Assembly (NCBI RefSeq): GCF_002234675.1
Contig: NC_019859.2
Coordinates: forward strand, 11,125,983-11,189,982
DNA: 64,000 nt
Direction: 5' to 3'
Source of the DNA: Oryzias latipes
Lineage: Eukaryota; Chordata; Actinopteri; Beloniformes; Adrianichthyidae
The notes under the pieces were generated by a model. That model was not told where the DNA came from and did no database searches. It saw nothing but the letters and a program-made list of their open reading frames with translations. How positions within the stretch are numbered: position 1 is the stretch's first letter; each line of letters starts with the position of its first letter. The position numbers were made by a program, and so were the translations under genes. Below are positions 24,441-63,900 of the stretch, in pieces.

Positions 24441-26890
24441 CCTAAGGGGAAAATATCTGATGTACTGAATCTGGGTACTTGAAATCTGAGGCAGGCAGGC
24501 TGAATAGACAGTTGTTCCATTTCTCAGCTCAAATGAGCAAACAGTTGATCTTAAAGATTACAGTAAGAAAAAAACAGTGTAAGGGTCAGAAACACATGAA
24601 ATGATTTGCCCTGCAGGTCTTGTTTTACCAAAGCAATTTTCACTTTTGTTGATAGTTCATGAAAGAAAAGATAGAAAAAGAAAGACAGTATTCTAAATTC
24701 TTTTTTTTTTTTTTATTATTCTTTCTTTGGCCTTACTCTATCATCATGTGCCGAGAAAGGCAAGAACAGCTGCAGGGGGATGCAAAGTGCTTCATGTGGG
24801 AAGAGACCAACCCAAAAATCTCAGAGCGCTTGCTTTTATTTCTCTGAAACAGGAAAAAAGCCAGCAAAGATGGCACAACAATAGAAAGCTGAGAAAGAAT
24901 GAATCATATTGGTGTGTTTTTAACATTTCTTGTTCCTTTTACACAAGATGCGTATTAGAGCATGTGCAAGAAAATGGAAAATAGGCACAAAAAAAATGTA
25001 TTTTGGTAAATTTGAATGAACAATTATGGAGCTGAGACCTTGATCTGCTCATAAAAGCAGGTGTTAACCTCAAACAATTTCAATGTGTTCTTTTTAAAGT
25101 TTATAATTGCAGGTTTGGTTTGTTCTCACTGTTTGGACTTTATGCTGAAAATCAACAATTCTCTAAAGTTCAAGATTAACCAGCATAATTATCTTTAATA
25201 GACCAACATCTAAAAATTAACGGTCAGCTGTTGTCAGCTGTTGGATGTAGTCCCCTTAATAGAAAATATTTTTTGAAAAGAATAATTCTGTCCTTATAAG
25301 TTAAGTATAAGTTTTTACAATAAACAGATTTTTCAATTTAGGTTTGTACCGATATAAAACTGGAGGATAATAGATCGATCAATTCCTTCATTCCTCTCCC
25401 CTTCTGCCTCTGCCACCCTGGTCATAAATGCACATGACAAAGTCATGTGAAAAAACACCTTTGTTTCCAATTGGTTGCTTTCCTATTGGTTTTGTCTCCA
25501 TAGCGACGATTTTATTTTTTCGTTGCCTAGGGGGAACGAACAGGTCTATTTAATGTTAAGAAGAGTAGACAAAAATAAACGTTGGTATTTCTATGACAAG
25601 GAGGTTTTGTATTAGTCACACCCACATTCCTAATATATTTCATATTTTATGTCACATTGTTTAGTTCGGCTAGAGCCAGGGATTCGTGTATTTAAAAGTT
25701 TCCAATAATACAGTTAAAATTGTGCTTGAGGGGGGCGTTAGAATTAATGTTTTTATTATCATTTTATTTTAATAGGGCAGCCCTTTCCTGAGTCAATGTT
25801 GTGGTTGTAGAGTTAAGGTGGCAGAATGTGTTTGAAATTTTCCTGAAGAGCGCTCAAATAACTTTCCTGTCCTATATTGTGTGAAAATGTAAAAATTGCT
25901 AAATTTCACACTTTGCCACAACATGGCCACCAAGCCGTAGGTTCTGTGGCCATCCCATAATATTTTCAAACTTCCTTTGGATATTCTTGACATGTTTGGT
26001 TTCGTTAGTTGATTTAATTTTTTTAGTTTTGTTTTGTTTTTTTATCAAATCAAATCAATTTAAACACAAAAAAACACCAACCTCCAATCCTGAGCATGGA
26101 AAAAACTTTCCAGCATGCAAAAGTTGAACCATTTTTTGCTGTTTTCTGTGATCTCGTCCCTTTTTGGGGTGTGTTGTTCATTGTGTAATAACTCATTTTC
26201 ACCTGGTAGGTGCATGCAAATTATGTGGAGTTTTTGAGTTATGTGGGGGCACTTTTTAGCTCACACAGCAAAAAAGAAGAAAAACAACATGGTCTTTGCT
26301 GCAGGGCATGGACATGGAAATAAGGATAACATTTAGAGAAAAGGCAACAACAAAAAAAGAAGAGACAAAAAAAACAACATTTTGTTTTCATTTTGTTGTC
26401 GACTTGTGAAAGATACAACACCCCAGCCCTCCTTTCAAAACATGTGTGGCTTACATGAGCAAGCAAAGCTGCGGGTTCACTCATACCTGAAAAAGGTTTG
26501 ATGTGACCCACCTCCCTGATCAATAGAAAAAACTTAACTCACACCTCAAACGAGACCTTCAGATGAGATGTTAGTGTGCTGGCCCTGACTTTTTTTTAGC
26601 ACATTTTCTTATCTAATTTACCCAAAACCTTGATGCATACCTCTGCACTGTAAAGGATGGCTGACTCCTACAGTGGCATAAGGCTGATTAAATCAGAGGG
26701 AAGTGAGAAGACGGAGGCCTAATGTTGATTAGAGAAATGTGAGACGATGAAGCGCATCTCAAACTGAATGAGCTCCTGCAGGGAGACTCTTGCCAACACG
26801 GGAGAACTGTCATCCTCACCACATGTCGAGATCAGGAAATGTGAGGAGGCTGGCGTTTAAACACATCTCAGTGTTTGTGTTGATCGGCTA

Positions 26891-27309
26891 TCTGTTTATA
26901 AAAAGGAGAAGGAAAGGGACAGACATTCATTTATTTATGTCTTAGGAAGGATGTTTGGACTGATCCACTATTATTTAAAATGCAAAAAAGAAGAATGAAA
27001 AAGTCTGTTTTTGTTTCCTGGTAATAACCGACTCACCGCCTTGGCAGCTGTCCAGCCAATGCGGGATAGAGAGGAGTGGCAAGCATCCAGAGCCGAGAGG
27101 AGGTGAGAGAAGAGACGCTGCGTCTTTACGCAGCTGTGACATCCTAGAGGGGGACTCGGAGCCTGCGGGATCGCTGCGTCCGCGCGCCTATACCCCGCTT
27201 GTCCGGTGTGTTATTCTGCTGGATGGGAGCTGCAGCCGTTCCTGAACGCGGGATTTTTGAATCTGCGCCTGAAATGCTCATGGAGGAGTAAAAAACAACA
27301 ACAGCAGGA
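26891..27309 (+). promoter_or_regulatory. kit: kit promoter and 5' UTR region
   Basis: A TATAAAA at 26897-26903, followed by a purine-rich stretch, would place a start site near 26930. Closer to the ATG there is a CCAAT box (agccaatgcgg, about 27054), a CAGCTG E-box just upstream, and a CpG cluster (gctgcgtccgcgcgcc, about 27170). The region before the TATA contains cacatgt, an E-box that MITF-type factors can use. All are motif-level inferences. Confidence 0.4.
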
Positions 27310-50602
<23,293 letters not shown>

Positions 50603-51600
50603 CTGCAACATGATCACACATGCAACCTCTGCCACCTCCCTGCTCCAATCCAAACTCCTTTTCCTTTACTTCCTCCTGGAAAGCGTTGCTAGGAGACTAT
50701 GCCATCAGTCATCAAGTGGAAGCAGGACTCCTTTCAGTGATGAGGCAACTTCATCATCTGTAAATGAAGATGCCAAATTCTGGCTCTCAGACACAGTGTA
50801 CATATTCCTGTCTGCTGTGGGCTCCCAAACTCCTCTTCCCATCGACATGTTTATCGTAATGGTAGATGTTTCAGGTGCATGTCTATTTAAAGCAGACTGC
50901 AGCACTAACCAGCTATCAGAGACATCCTCCATCAGCAGCTGGGAGGAGTTCAGGTTCACATTCATCGCATTCTTAGATGCTCTGAACAACACAAAGCCTG
51001 CAAGTGCATGTAAATACAAATCCACATCTGAATATACAATACATTTGTGCGTGGAGATAATGGTGTGACTATCAGACTTCTAGATGTTTATTTTCCCCAT
51101 TTTACATCACTAATTTTTGTTTTTTATCAAAGAGATGGACACAGAATTAGATGAAACATGGAAGTATTATTTTAGTTTCTCTGCAAAATAGTTGCAAGAA
51201 TGTTCCATTTCAGTGTGTTATCCCTGGGTTTGTGCACCCTGTATCAAACAGACACTATAAAACTAACAAGTCTTAAAAAAATGAACATGCAATGACTGTA
51301 GAACAGCAAAAATAAGCCATAAGCATCCAGTTCCCACCTGTTCATTGTATATTTTCCACTACCGTGGCTGTATTTTATTTTGACATATTTTCTTTTAAGG
51401 CAATACGTAGTTTTAGGACTAAGTGTGTGCTTTGTGTTGTCCAAATGTATGCAATGTAAATACAATAGAGACGTGCCTTTAGTTTTTGTCTTCACATTGG
51501 ATTTGTTTGTCTGTGACGGTGTTAAGCCTCAACACTGTGGCTTTGAGGTCCTTCCAGTTTTTATACGGTTCTTTTGACTTGTAATAAAGTACCTCTGAAG
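50603..51600 (+). other. kit: kit 3' UTR and poly(A) signal
   Basis: About 1 kb from the stop to an AATAAA at 51583-51588 (gtaataaagt), the likely polyadenylation signal. A 162-codon open frame at 50580-51068 overlaps the stop in another frame but has no recognised domain. Confidence 0.6.
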
Positions 51601-51752
51601 ATGGGACCTACACTTGATTCATCTTCGGTCACATTCTGGGATGTTTGTAGCAATGCACCAGCACCCACAAACCCCTAAAACCAGGAGGGTCATCTAGAAA
51701 GTGAACTGCATAAAGGAGGAGGAAGGGGCAGTTTTAGTATTTGCAACAGTTT

Positions 51753-54751
<2,999 letters not shown>

Positions 54752-57700
54752 TCACTGCTGGTTGTTGACGGTGTCAGGCCTGTGCAATGAGGAGGATTTC
54801 GGCTGTTTCTGAGGCTGTGGTTTCAGCTGATGCTGGTGCCTCTGGTGGTGAGATTGCGGTTGTTGCTGCCTTTGCTGTTGGTGCCTTTGCTGTTGCTGCT
54901 GTTGTTGTTGGTGTTGCCTTTGCTGCTGTTGTTGTTGTTGCTGCTGCTGCTGCTGCACTGGCTGTTGCTGCTGTTGCTGCACTGGCTGTTGCTGCTGAGG
55001 AAGTGTGGCCTGGGTGAAAGTTCCTTGTTGGTGGAGTGGGAAAGCTGCCCGCAGGATCAGCTGTGCAGACTGGTTACTGTGGAGAAGATGGGTGCCCTGA
55101 TGACAGAAAACAAAAACACAACATTTAAAAACAAAAACCCTTTTTTCCAATAGAAATAATCTCTCCCTCAAATAGAATAGAATAGTACAGAACTTTATTA
55201 ATCCAACAAAGGAGACATTACCTAATGCTAACAGTTTAGTGTACAGAGGTCAACAACTGTTATAGTTAAAAATATTTATTAAGACCATTTTGTAGCATTA
55301 AGGCACCAGACCTGTTCAGAAAAAAACCCAAACCATAATATCATCAGTTAAAAACACATTGTTTTGATACCTGCAGGAATTGCTGTTGTTGTTGCTGCCC
55401 CTGCTGGTTGTTCTGTGTCACTACAGAGGTTTGGTTTTGGCTGTCAGGCTGACCTTGGGGTTGTTGGGCAGGTTGAAGAGTCAGGGTTTGGGTCTGGCCC
55501 CCCTGCTGAAATGAAAAAACAAGAGAAAATATTTATGTACATAAAATATTTATTATACTTTTAAAATAAAAAAAAATGCATTTTACTCATTTTGTACAAC
55601 TAGTCCAGTTTTGTTCTGTTTTTTCAGGACTAACATCCCAAATATTCATGAATTTGAACTTTCAATAGATTTTGGAAAGGGGATCACATGTTGGCCCACT
55701 CTAAAAAATGACAACTACTCCTTTTCGTCAGCCTCACATCAAATTGCCACCCCAGATTTCTCCAAACGTACCTGCTGCCCACCAAAGGGGTTGTAAGGAG
55801 TTACAACCGGTCCCATGAACATAGACGGCACCATAACTGCACTGCATGCATGCATTGGAGCGGTCACCAGCTTGGTCACCAGCTGCTGCCCTGCAGGGAA
55901 TCTGGAACAAAGGAAGGAATGTGACGGAAATGTCTATGATGGCTCTAACAGAGTTCAGAAATCTGGTGACTGAGGAGCATACGTACCTAATCTGACGGTC
56001 CTGTGTGAAGGTGGCTACAGCTGCGCCTTGCTGCGTGTTGTTTTGAGCTAGGCTGGTGCTGATCTGCAGCACGTTTGGCTGCCCTGGCTGGGAGATCATC
56101 ATGGCGCTGTACAGGGGAGCAGGTACTGAGCCTTGGTTCTGTGACTGGGCCTGTGAAGACTGCTGGGACTGTCGCTGAGGCTGCAATGGGACAGAGGAGA
56201 ACTTCCCATTAGATCCAGTGAAACAAAAATGTTCCACCTCATCTCTCAATTGAACTAGTTAGTTTGGAAAAATGGTTAAATAGATGTTTGTTTTTTTAAT
56301 GCAGACTGTAAGTCAAAGAACACAAAAAAACAACTAGTCCCTTCAGAAAAATAGCATTTCTGATTAAAAATCTCAGTATTTACACATGAAATGCATATTG
56401 TCTCAACTTGGCAACTGTTCCGATGTTGAAAAAAATACATTACTGCTATTAAAATGGTACAAAGTCGGAGCAGGTCAATTGGTCAAAAGCAGGTGCAACA
56501 CACTGGAAAATGTGGGGTTCAGCATCAATTGTGCACATGTAAACTAGGGAATTTGGGGTCTTTTCCCCACACGGTTTCAGATCATCTGTGCGCACGTCTC
56601 CCACCTGTGCCGCCGTGTTGGTCTGCTGCTGTATGCTTTGTTGATGCTGAGACGGCTGCTGCTGAATGGTGAGCTGAAGAGTTCCTGATTGGACGGAGTT
56701 TACTGGGGTTTGCTGCACCTGACCAGCCAAAGGAGCCGTCTGCGGGACTGCCCCTGCCTGAGAGAGCGGTACATTTACCGTTCCGCCCTGCTGCTGCTGT
56801 AACATCTGCTATAAGACACAAATTGGCAGTGGTTCGATGATTTGCACTTACAGTAAATTATGCCTTTTTCCCCCTTTAAACTAGTCAATTTAGAGATAAT
56901 TATCTCTCCAAGATGAACATTCAAGTAGTGAAGGGTTTGCTGCTGTCTTTTCTTCTTACCAGAAGTTAAATACATTATAATTTACTGTCATCCAGATTTA
57001 GGTCAGGCTAAACCAGGTACGATTAAAAAGGACAAAGCCAATTCCCAGTACTGCTCTCAGAGAATAACAGTTCTGTTCAATCAAGCAATTTAAAAAAAAA
57101 TGCATTCAGCTATTATATTGACACTGTTATTTTCTGTTGTGTCTCTGTCTTTTTTATGTCGGTGATGTTCAGTATTTTGCCTAATTCAGTTCACATTTTT
57201 TTTCCACTACTTCCATTTAGACTACTTTAACTAAACATGTTTTGTTTACCAATTTAACTTGGGAGGGGAAAGCTCAAAAAGTAAGAGGAATTACCTAAAA
57301 ACTGCCTAAAAATCCTAATTGCCTAATCTTAGTTTTATTCTAGGTAAGAATGACTTCTGGTTCAAAATTGTATGGAGCTTACAACAGAGCAAAACAAAAA
57401 ACCCAAAATGACAAATAAATCTGTCTCGCAACCTTTCTTCTAAAGTAAACGTCATGTTTGAAGAACGTTTGTGCGGCCCACCTGTATGCCCTGCCCTTGG
57501 ACTCTCTGGAGCTGCTCTTGGATGTGCCGGAGCTCTTCCTGCTGCCGCTGGATGTTCGCCTGGATCATTCTGGTCCTCTGCTCCAGCTGCTCCTTAAGGT
57601 GCTGCATGGCGTTAACCTGCGCTGTAAACTCCATGGCAGGCTAAAGACATGGAAGGAAGAGGATGAAACACACACTTGCAGGAGAATTAATGGCACTTTA

Positions 57701-57863
57701 TATGAAACGATGAATATTTAGTGATATGAATATTTAATACTCTATTGTCTGAGAAAAGTAATTGCAGTAAGTTTATTACATTTGTAAACAATGAGGATTT
57801 ATGAGTTTTAAAACATAATTTCAGTCTCACCTGTACATTTGTCTGAAGTTGTTGTGTTTGTTG

Positions 57864-57902
<39 letters not shown>

Positions 57903-60900
57903 AGACATCATGCTCGGGTTTGCACTCTGGCCTGTTGTCTGAGAGCTCATAGACTGTACACAGAACATTGAAGAGAATCTTCATTTTTGCTTACTTTAAA
58001 TTATTAGAGCAAGCAGCATAAGCCTGAGCAAGGCTCTTGCCCTCACTGGTGAGTGAGGCTTTACAAAACATTTGATGCTCCCTACATGTGGCGAATTGTC
58101 AAGACACTTGGTTGTTTTCATCCCTGTGGCTATATGTTGCATAAGCAATGGATCTTCTCTCATCAACAAAGCAAAATAATACAGCAACCCATTAATGTGC
58201 TTTTACACCATGGTGGTAAAATTAAAAAACGAAAGTATTTAAATGCCATCTTTAGTTCACATTTCGAGCATTTTTCAGATTCCAGCAAACACAAAAATGC
58301 GTCCATTAAAAAAAGCAGTTTCAGTGACTGACTGATCAGTTTTCAGGCAAACTACAGTGATATTTGCTCACCCCTCCACCATACCAAAGCAGCAGTAAAA
58401 AAAAGTGTTGAGCCTAATGTTGATACAGGTGTTTAAAATTGCTCAGCAAAATATAAAGTTTCAATTAACTACCCCGAGAAGGACTGCAAAGCGCAGGACT
58501 TCCATAATTTCTGTTTCTAGTTGCTTTGCTTCGCCTTCGTAATTCCTGACCAATGAGTGAAGAGATTTCTATTGAAATGGTTTTGTTTACAAGCTTATGT
58601 TCGAATCAAGAAAGGTCACTTGACAACAGTCTGAATACAGACAACACGCAAGGTTCAGAGCTCAATCTGGACCAATATAAGCGGACTGGGTCAGGAACAA
58701 AGGGTTTTCCCAGTCTGAATACACCATCAACAGGAACCCATTAAAAAAAACGAAAACAAAAACTTTGTTTCAATTTAAAATTATTTGTTGTTATTGTTGT
58801 TGTTGTTATTATTATTATTTGTTTAAACAAGATACCTGGAAGAAAAAAAGTTGTGTTTTGCTATTTATCCTACCTGACTGCTGATCGATGAGCACCGCTG
58901 GGGAGTCATCTCCATGGTGGAGGCTAATGACTGCCGAGGAGGCGTGGCTGTGTCCATGTGTAGCTTTGGAGCTGTGGCTGCAGACACACAATTACTGAAG
59001 ATCAATAATCGTATTTTAACCTGTTGGTTTCATCTTTTTTCTAGGGTTAGTTCTTTTCTTTCAACTCAGCAACAGATGTGTAGGTGACTCCATCCACTAC
59101 AGAATACCAGGACATATCTACTCCACTTCAGTCATGCACATGCAGCTACAAAAGGTGTGTACGTACAAGTGCAGGTGTTGTCAGAGACGTGCGAGGAGGA
59201 CTTGCGGGAGCTCCGTGACGATGTTGAAGGTGTTCGGCTTTCAAACCGCTCCAGAGCTTCCTTCAAGCTGGAGGTGTTAAGTTGAGACTCTGAGCCAGAA
59301 TCCTGGTTCTGCACAGTAAAAAATACACACTTAAGCTTACTACACTGCAGCCAGAAAATACTCAACAGCTACTACACAGCTAAACCAATCAGGCAAACTG
59401 CAAACTTGATAAAATTGTGTAATTAATCCCAACAATCCCATTGACACTCCTATATTTGTATTTATGGGTGGCTGTGGAGCAGCAGTAGGGCGGTCGACCC
59501 ATGATCGTAAGATTGCAGGTTCGATTCGATTTGTCGAAGTGTCCTTGGGCAAGACACTTTTGTCGAAGTGTCCTTGGGCAAGATACTGAACCCCACCTTG
59601 CCTCTGGTGCTAGGTTGGCGCCAGTGTTCGGCAGCGGAGCCGCCATCAGTGTGTGAATGTTAGTGTGACTGGGAAAATGGGTCTGTGACTGTAAAGCGCT
59701 TTGGGCCTTGTAGGTAGAAAAGCGCTATACAAGTTTACGCCATTTACCATTTACCACAAAATACATTCTTATTTTAAAAGTCAACCACCAATTGTGCAAG
59801 TTTTCACTTTAAAAGATGAGCGAGGCCTGTAATTTTCATCCTAGGTAGGCTATACCTCAACCATGAGAAACAAAATGTGAATTTATTTGTAAATTATGAA
59901 AGAAAATAAGCATTTGTTCACCTACAAAGAAAGATTTCTGGCTCTCACAGACCTGTAACCTCTTCTGTAAGAGGATCCTCTGTCCTCCTCTTGTTACCTG
60001 TCTGAATGGCACCTGTTTGAACTGGTTATCTATATAAAAGACACATGTCCACAACCTCAAACAGTTATACTCCAAACTCCACAATGGATAAGACCAAAGA
60101 GCTGTCTAAGGACACCAGAAACCAAATGGTTGACCTGCACCAGGCTGGGGAGACTGAATCTGCAATAGGTTAACAGCTTGGTGTGAAGAAATCAACTGTG
60201 GGAGCAATTATTAGGAAATGGAAGACATGCAAGACCACTGATAATCTCCCTCCATACGGGGCTTCTCGCAAGGTCTCACCCCGTGGGGTCAAAATGATCC
60301 CAAGAACGGTGAGCAAAAATCCCAGAACCACACGGGGAATTACCTGCAGAGAGCTGGGACCAATGTAACAAAGACTACCATCAGTAATAAATCCTGCAGT
60401 GCCAGACATGTCCCTCTGCTAAAGCCAGTACATGTGCAGGCCAGTCTAAGGTTTGCTAGAGAGCATTTGGAAGCATCATGCTTTGAAGCTATTTTTCAGC
60501 AAAGGAGCCAGGATGACTGATCCGTGTAAAAGAAAGAATGAATGGGGCCATGTATCATCAGATTTTGAATGAAAACCTTCTTCCATCAGCAAGGACATTG
60601 AAGATGAAACGCGGCTTGGTCTTTCAGCATGACAACAATCCCAAACCCACTGCCCGGGTAACGAAGGAGTAGCTTTGTAGGAAGCATTTTAAGGCTCTGA
60701 AGTGGCTTAGCCAGTCTCTAGATCTCAACACCAAAGAAAATCTTTGGACGGAGTTGAAAGTTCTAGTTGCCCAGCAACAGCCTCAAAGCATCACTGCTCT
60801 AGAAGAGATCCGCATGGAGGAATGGGCCAAAATACCAGCAACAGTTTGTTAAAACCTTGAGAAGACTTACAGAAAATGTTTGACTACCGTCAACAAAGTG

Positions 60901-63900
60901 AATATAACAAAGTATTTAGTTGAACTTTTGTTATTGACAAAATACTTATTTTCTAGCATAATTTACAAATAAATACTTAAAAAAAATCAGACAATAGGAT
61001 TTTTCTGGATTTTTTTTCTTCATTTTGTCTCTCATAGTTGAGGTTTACCTATAATGAAAATTACAGGCCTCTTATCTTTTTAAGTGGGAGAACTTCTACA
61101 TATATCAATAAAAATAAAGGTCATAAAAAATTAATCATAATCAGTCATAACCTTCTACAGAGGTGAAAGCTCACCTTGTCAGCATTGGCCTCTGGATTAG
61201 ACTCTTCAATGCCCAGCTCTCTGCGCTGCTCAGCCCTTACCTCTGCATAGCTGCAAAAAGAAACAGAATGAGACATATTGTAGTAAGAAAACATAAGTAA
61301 ATAATGGAAAACAACATGGAACATAAGGAAATTATAAAATAGGGCAACCTTAAGTGGATTGTACCTGACTACTGTGTGTGTACAGACGATAAACTCTGGG
61401 CGAGAGTTCCACTGATGATAAGTGATGTAGTAATGGGTTTGGAGCCAGATCCACTGTTGACCTTTTGTTAGAAAACGGTAGTAGCATGACTTTCCTTTCC
61501 CATACTGCAATACTGAAAAGAAGAGTGACAGAGGAGTTACGGTATAACTTTTTTAAAAACCCACAAGAAAAAAAAAAAAAAAACATTAAAAGAATGAGAA
61601 ACCGTGATCCTTACAGTGTTCATGGCATTTAGCTAGCATCTCCAAGTCATCCACATGATAATAGTCATACCCCGATGTTCCAAGAACCTCAAATGGTAGA
61701 TAGCCTATGATGGGCGGAGCCCTAAAAAGAGAAATATATGAAGTTATACATTTATTTGAACAAAGCACTGGTTCTTTGTCCTGCCTTACTAAGAACCCTC
61801 AAGAGTTTGAACAGCCAAAAATCACCAAATATTATAAATAACTGTTTGTTTGGTAATTTGATTAGTAGCAAAAAGTTGCTTTGAAGCACCGTTTTTTTTT
61901 CTAAAGGGCGCCTATCATGCCATTTCTAAGTCTTTCAGTGTCAACTATATCCAGACACAGAATACTATATCACCTTTGGCACACTAAAGATCAGCAGATA
62001 GATTTGTTCTAACTCAAAATGAGGACAGAAATGGCAAAGGAGCTTTAAAAAAATCAATTTAATACATGGGACTGTGATTACCTGTGGTCTAAGAAAAGGA
62101 ATTTCCATTCCATGCTGTGTCTTGAGGTGAATTCTTCATTGGGTTCTTCTATGGTACACATTTCCTAATTCAAACCAAAAAAAACATACCATTTAGATTG
62201 GAAGTTTTCTCACTGCAGTGACGACCTACAAGCAAAAGTGTGTCATCGCCTCAAAACTACCTTGATAAACTGAGGTTTGGCCAATCGAACCGTTGCAACA
62301 AAGCACACCTGGTCATCAAAAGCGGGCTGTAGCGATCTCTGCAGCACCCCCGCCAAGCCATTCCTCGTCATATTTGGAACTGCTTAGCAAACAATTGTTG
62401 ATTCAGCAACAAAAGTTTAAAGTGCATATGTACATTCTTTTATTCCAGATAAAATATGTTTGTCGAGCAAAACTGCATTTTGTTTTAATGGAAGTGTAAA
62501 TGTGCACCCTTGTTAGCCTCAACAATATTTTCATGATCAAACCTAAGGTCACAGCTTGTAACATACCATTGTTGAGAGACTTGAAGTTGCCAATGAACTT
62601 TACGTATTCGTAGACTGAAGGTTCTTTGGGGTCGATGGCCCCTCGCAGCACATGACAGCAGAACTCCATATGATTTTTACCTAGAAAAGAAAAAAAAGTA
62701 AGGATCAGAAACAAAAATAAAACTGCACTGAAAACATTGCAAAAATGCTGAAATATTTGCTCTTAATATTTTATGTCTTAAGAACATCCAAATCAATGTC
62801 AGCAGTCTATGTTAGATCAGAAATATAATACATTAGGAAATGTTTGTTGCATCACTAAAATCAAAATATTTGTAAAGGTCTGGAATTAAATAAGAGTTTC
62901 TCCTACTAAAAATTTGTTTTGCAGTTTAAAATAAAAGCCCATTTTCACAAGTTTACTTTCTATTCAAGTATCTTTCAGACAGAACTTCAGTAAGATAACA
63001 TGACCAAAAAATAAATAAACTACAGATGAATAATTATACTGACCTTACAGACAGTAAAATATAATACACCATATATAGAACCCAGTAAGATCTTTTTAAG
63101 ATAGGACCTCAAAAATGTACTCTAACATTGATTTTCTAATGTACTGGAAGATTTACTTTTTCTTTAGTATGCAGTTCTAACATGCTATATTTCCACAACT
63201 TAACCTTTATAGTTATACAAAAAACCAATATGGATGCATTTGTTAACCAGATGAACATATTACAAATTTTCTTATATCACTATTGTAGGGAATTTTATAA
63301 AAACGTAAAAGAAAAAATTAAATCAAGCATTGATATGAGTGTCTTTGCATTATTACCCAATGCTTTAAAAATATTTAAGATGTTCGGCACTTAATCAACT
63401 GCTGTAGCTTGAAGTTTGGCTGCTTTGTCTATTAAATGTGAATTAAGTTTCTATTAAGCCATGAAAGTCAGGTAACTAATATACTTTTCTGACCATACCT
63501 CACAAGACATATAATGTTGTCCACCTCAGAATTTGCAGGATTTTTTTTAAGGACAGATTATTTTGGGTAGCAAACACATATTGCTTATGTTTCATAAGTA
63601 TTTTAATTAATTCTGATTCAAATACATATTTTATTTCATTCAACTCTATTCCTTGAACAACAAAAAAACAGTGGGTTTGACTGACTCTTCATGTAATCCG
63701 TATTGAGGCTCTCAAGGTCAGCGGGGTGTGTGGACAGAGCCTTGTACACTTCGGAGTGTTCTCCAACCGGCAAGAAGTTTAAAAGGTTCTGGTCCACCAA
63801 GTCGGCCTGAAAAATCAAAAATTAAAAAAATGAAACACAAAAATTCATGGAAAAATTAAAAGAAACAAGACAAAGACCAAACCTACAGGTCAGCCTGACA

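Larger units (their letters stand above)
16861..26890. other. fip1l1-kit intergenic interval
   Basis: About 10 kb with no recognisable coding exon. It holds three copies of repeat family A (18599-19015, 22096-22702, 23765-24440), a retroelement tail fragment (about 17190-17270), a 16 bp inverted repeat at 20192-20236, and non-repetitive stretches at about 20540-20960 and 23330-23740 that may be regulatory. Short open frames here are random or repeat-derived. Confidence 0.5.
59309..61174 (-). other. clock: clock intron carrying a SINE and a Tc1-like element
   Basis: This 1.9 kb intron is mostly mobile DNA: a tRNA-derived SINE at 59465-59757 and a dead Tc1-like transposon at 59822-61071. Confidence 0.8.

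Noticed and set aside
16861-26890. A hidden pdgfra or other gene between fip1l1 and kit
   Set aside because: No kinase, Ig-domain or other exon-like frame with splice sites was recognised on either strand.
54787-55153. Leu/Val/Ala-rich plus-strand frames
   Set aside because: Reverse-strand shadows of the clock polyglutamine exon.
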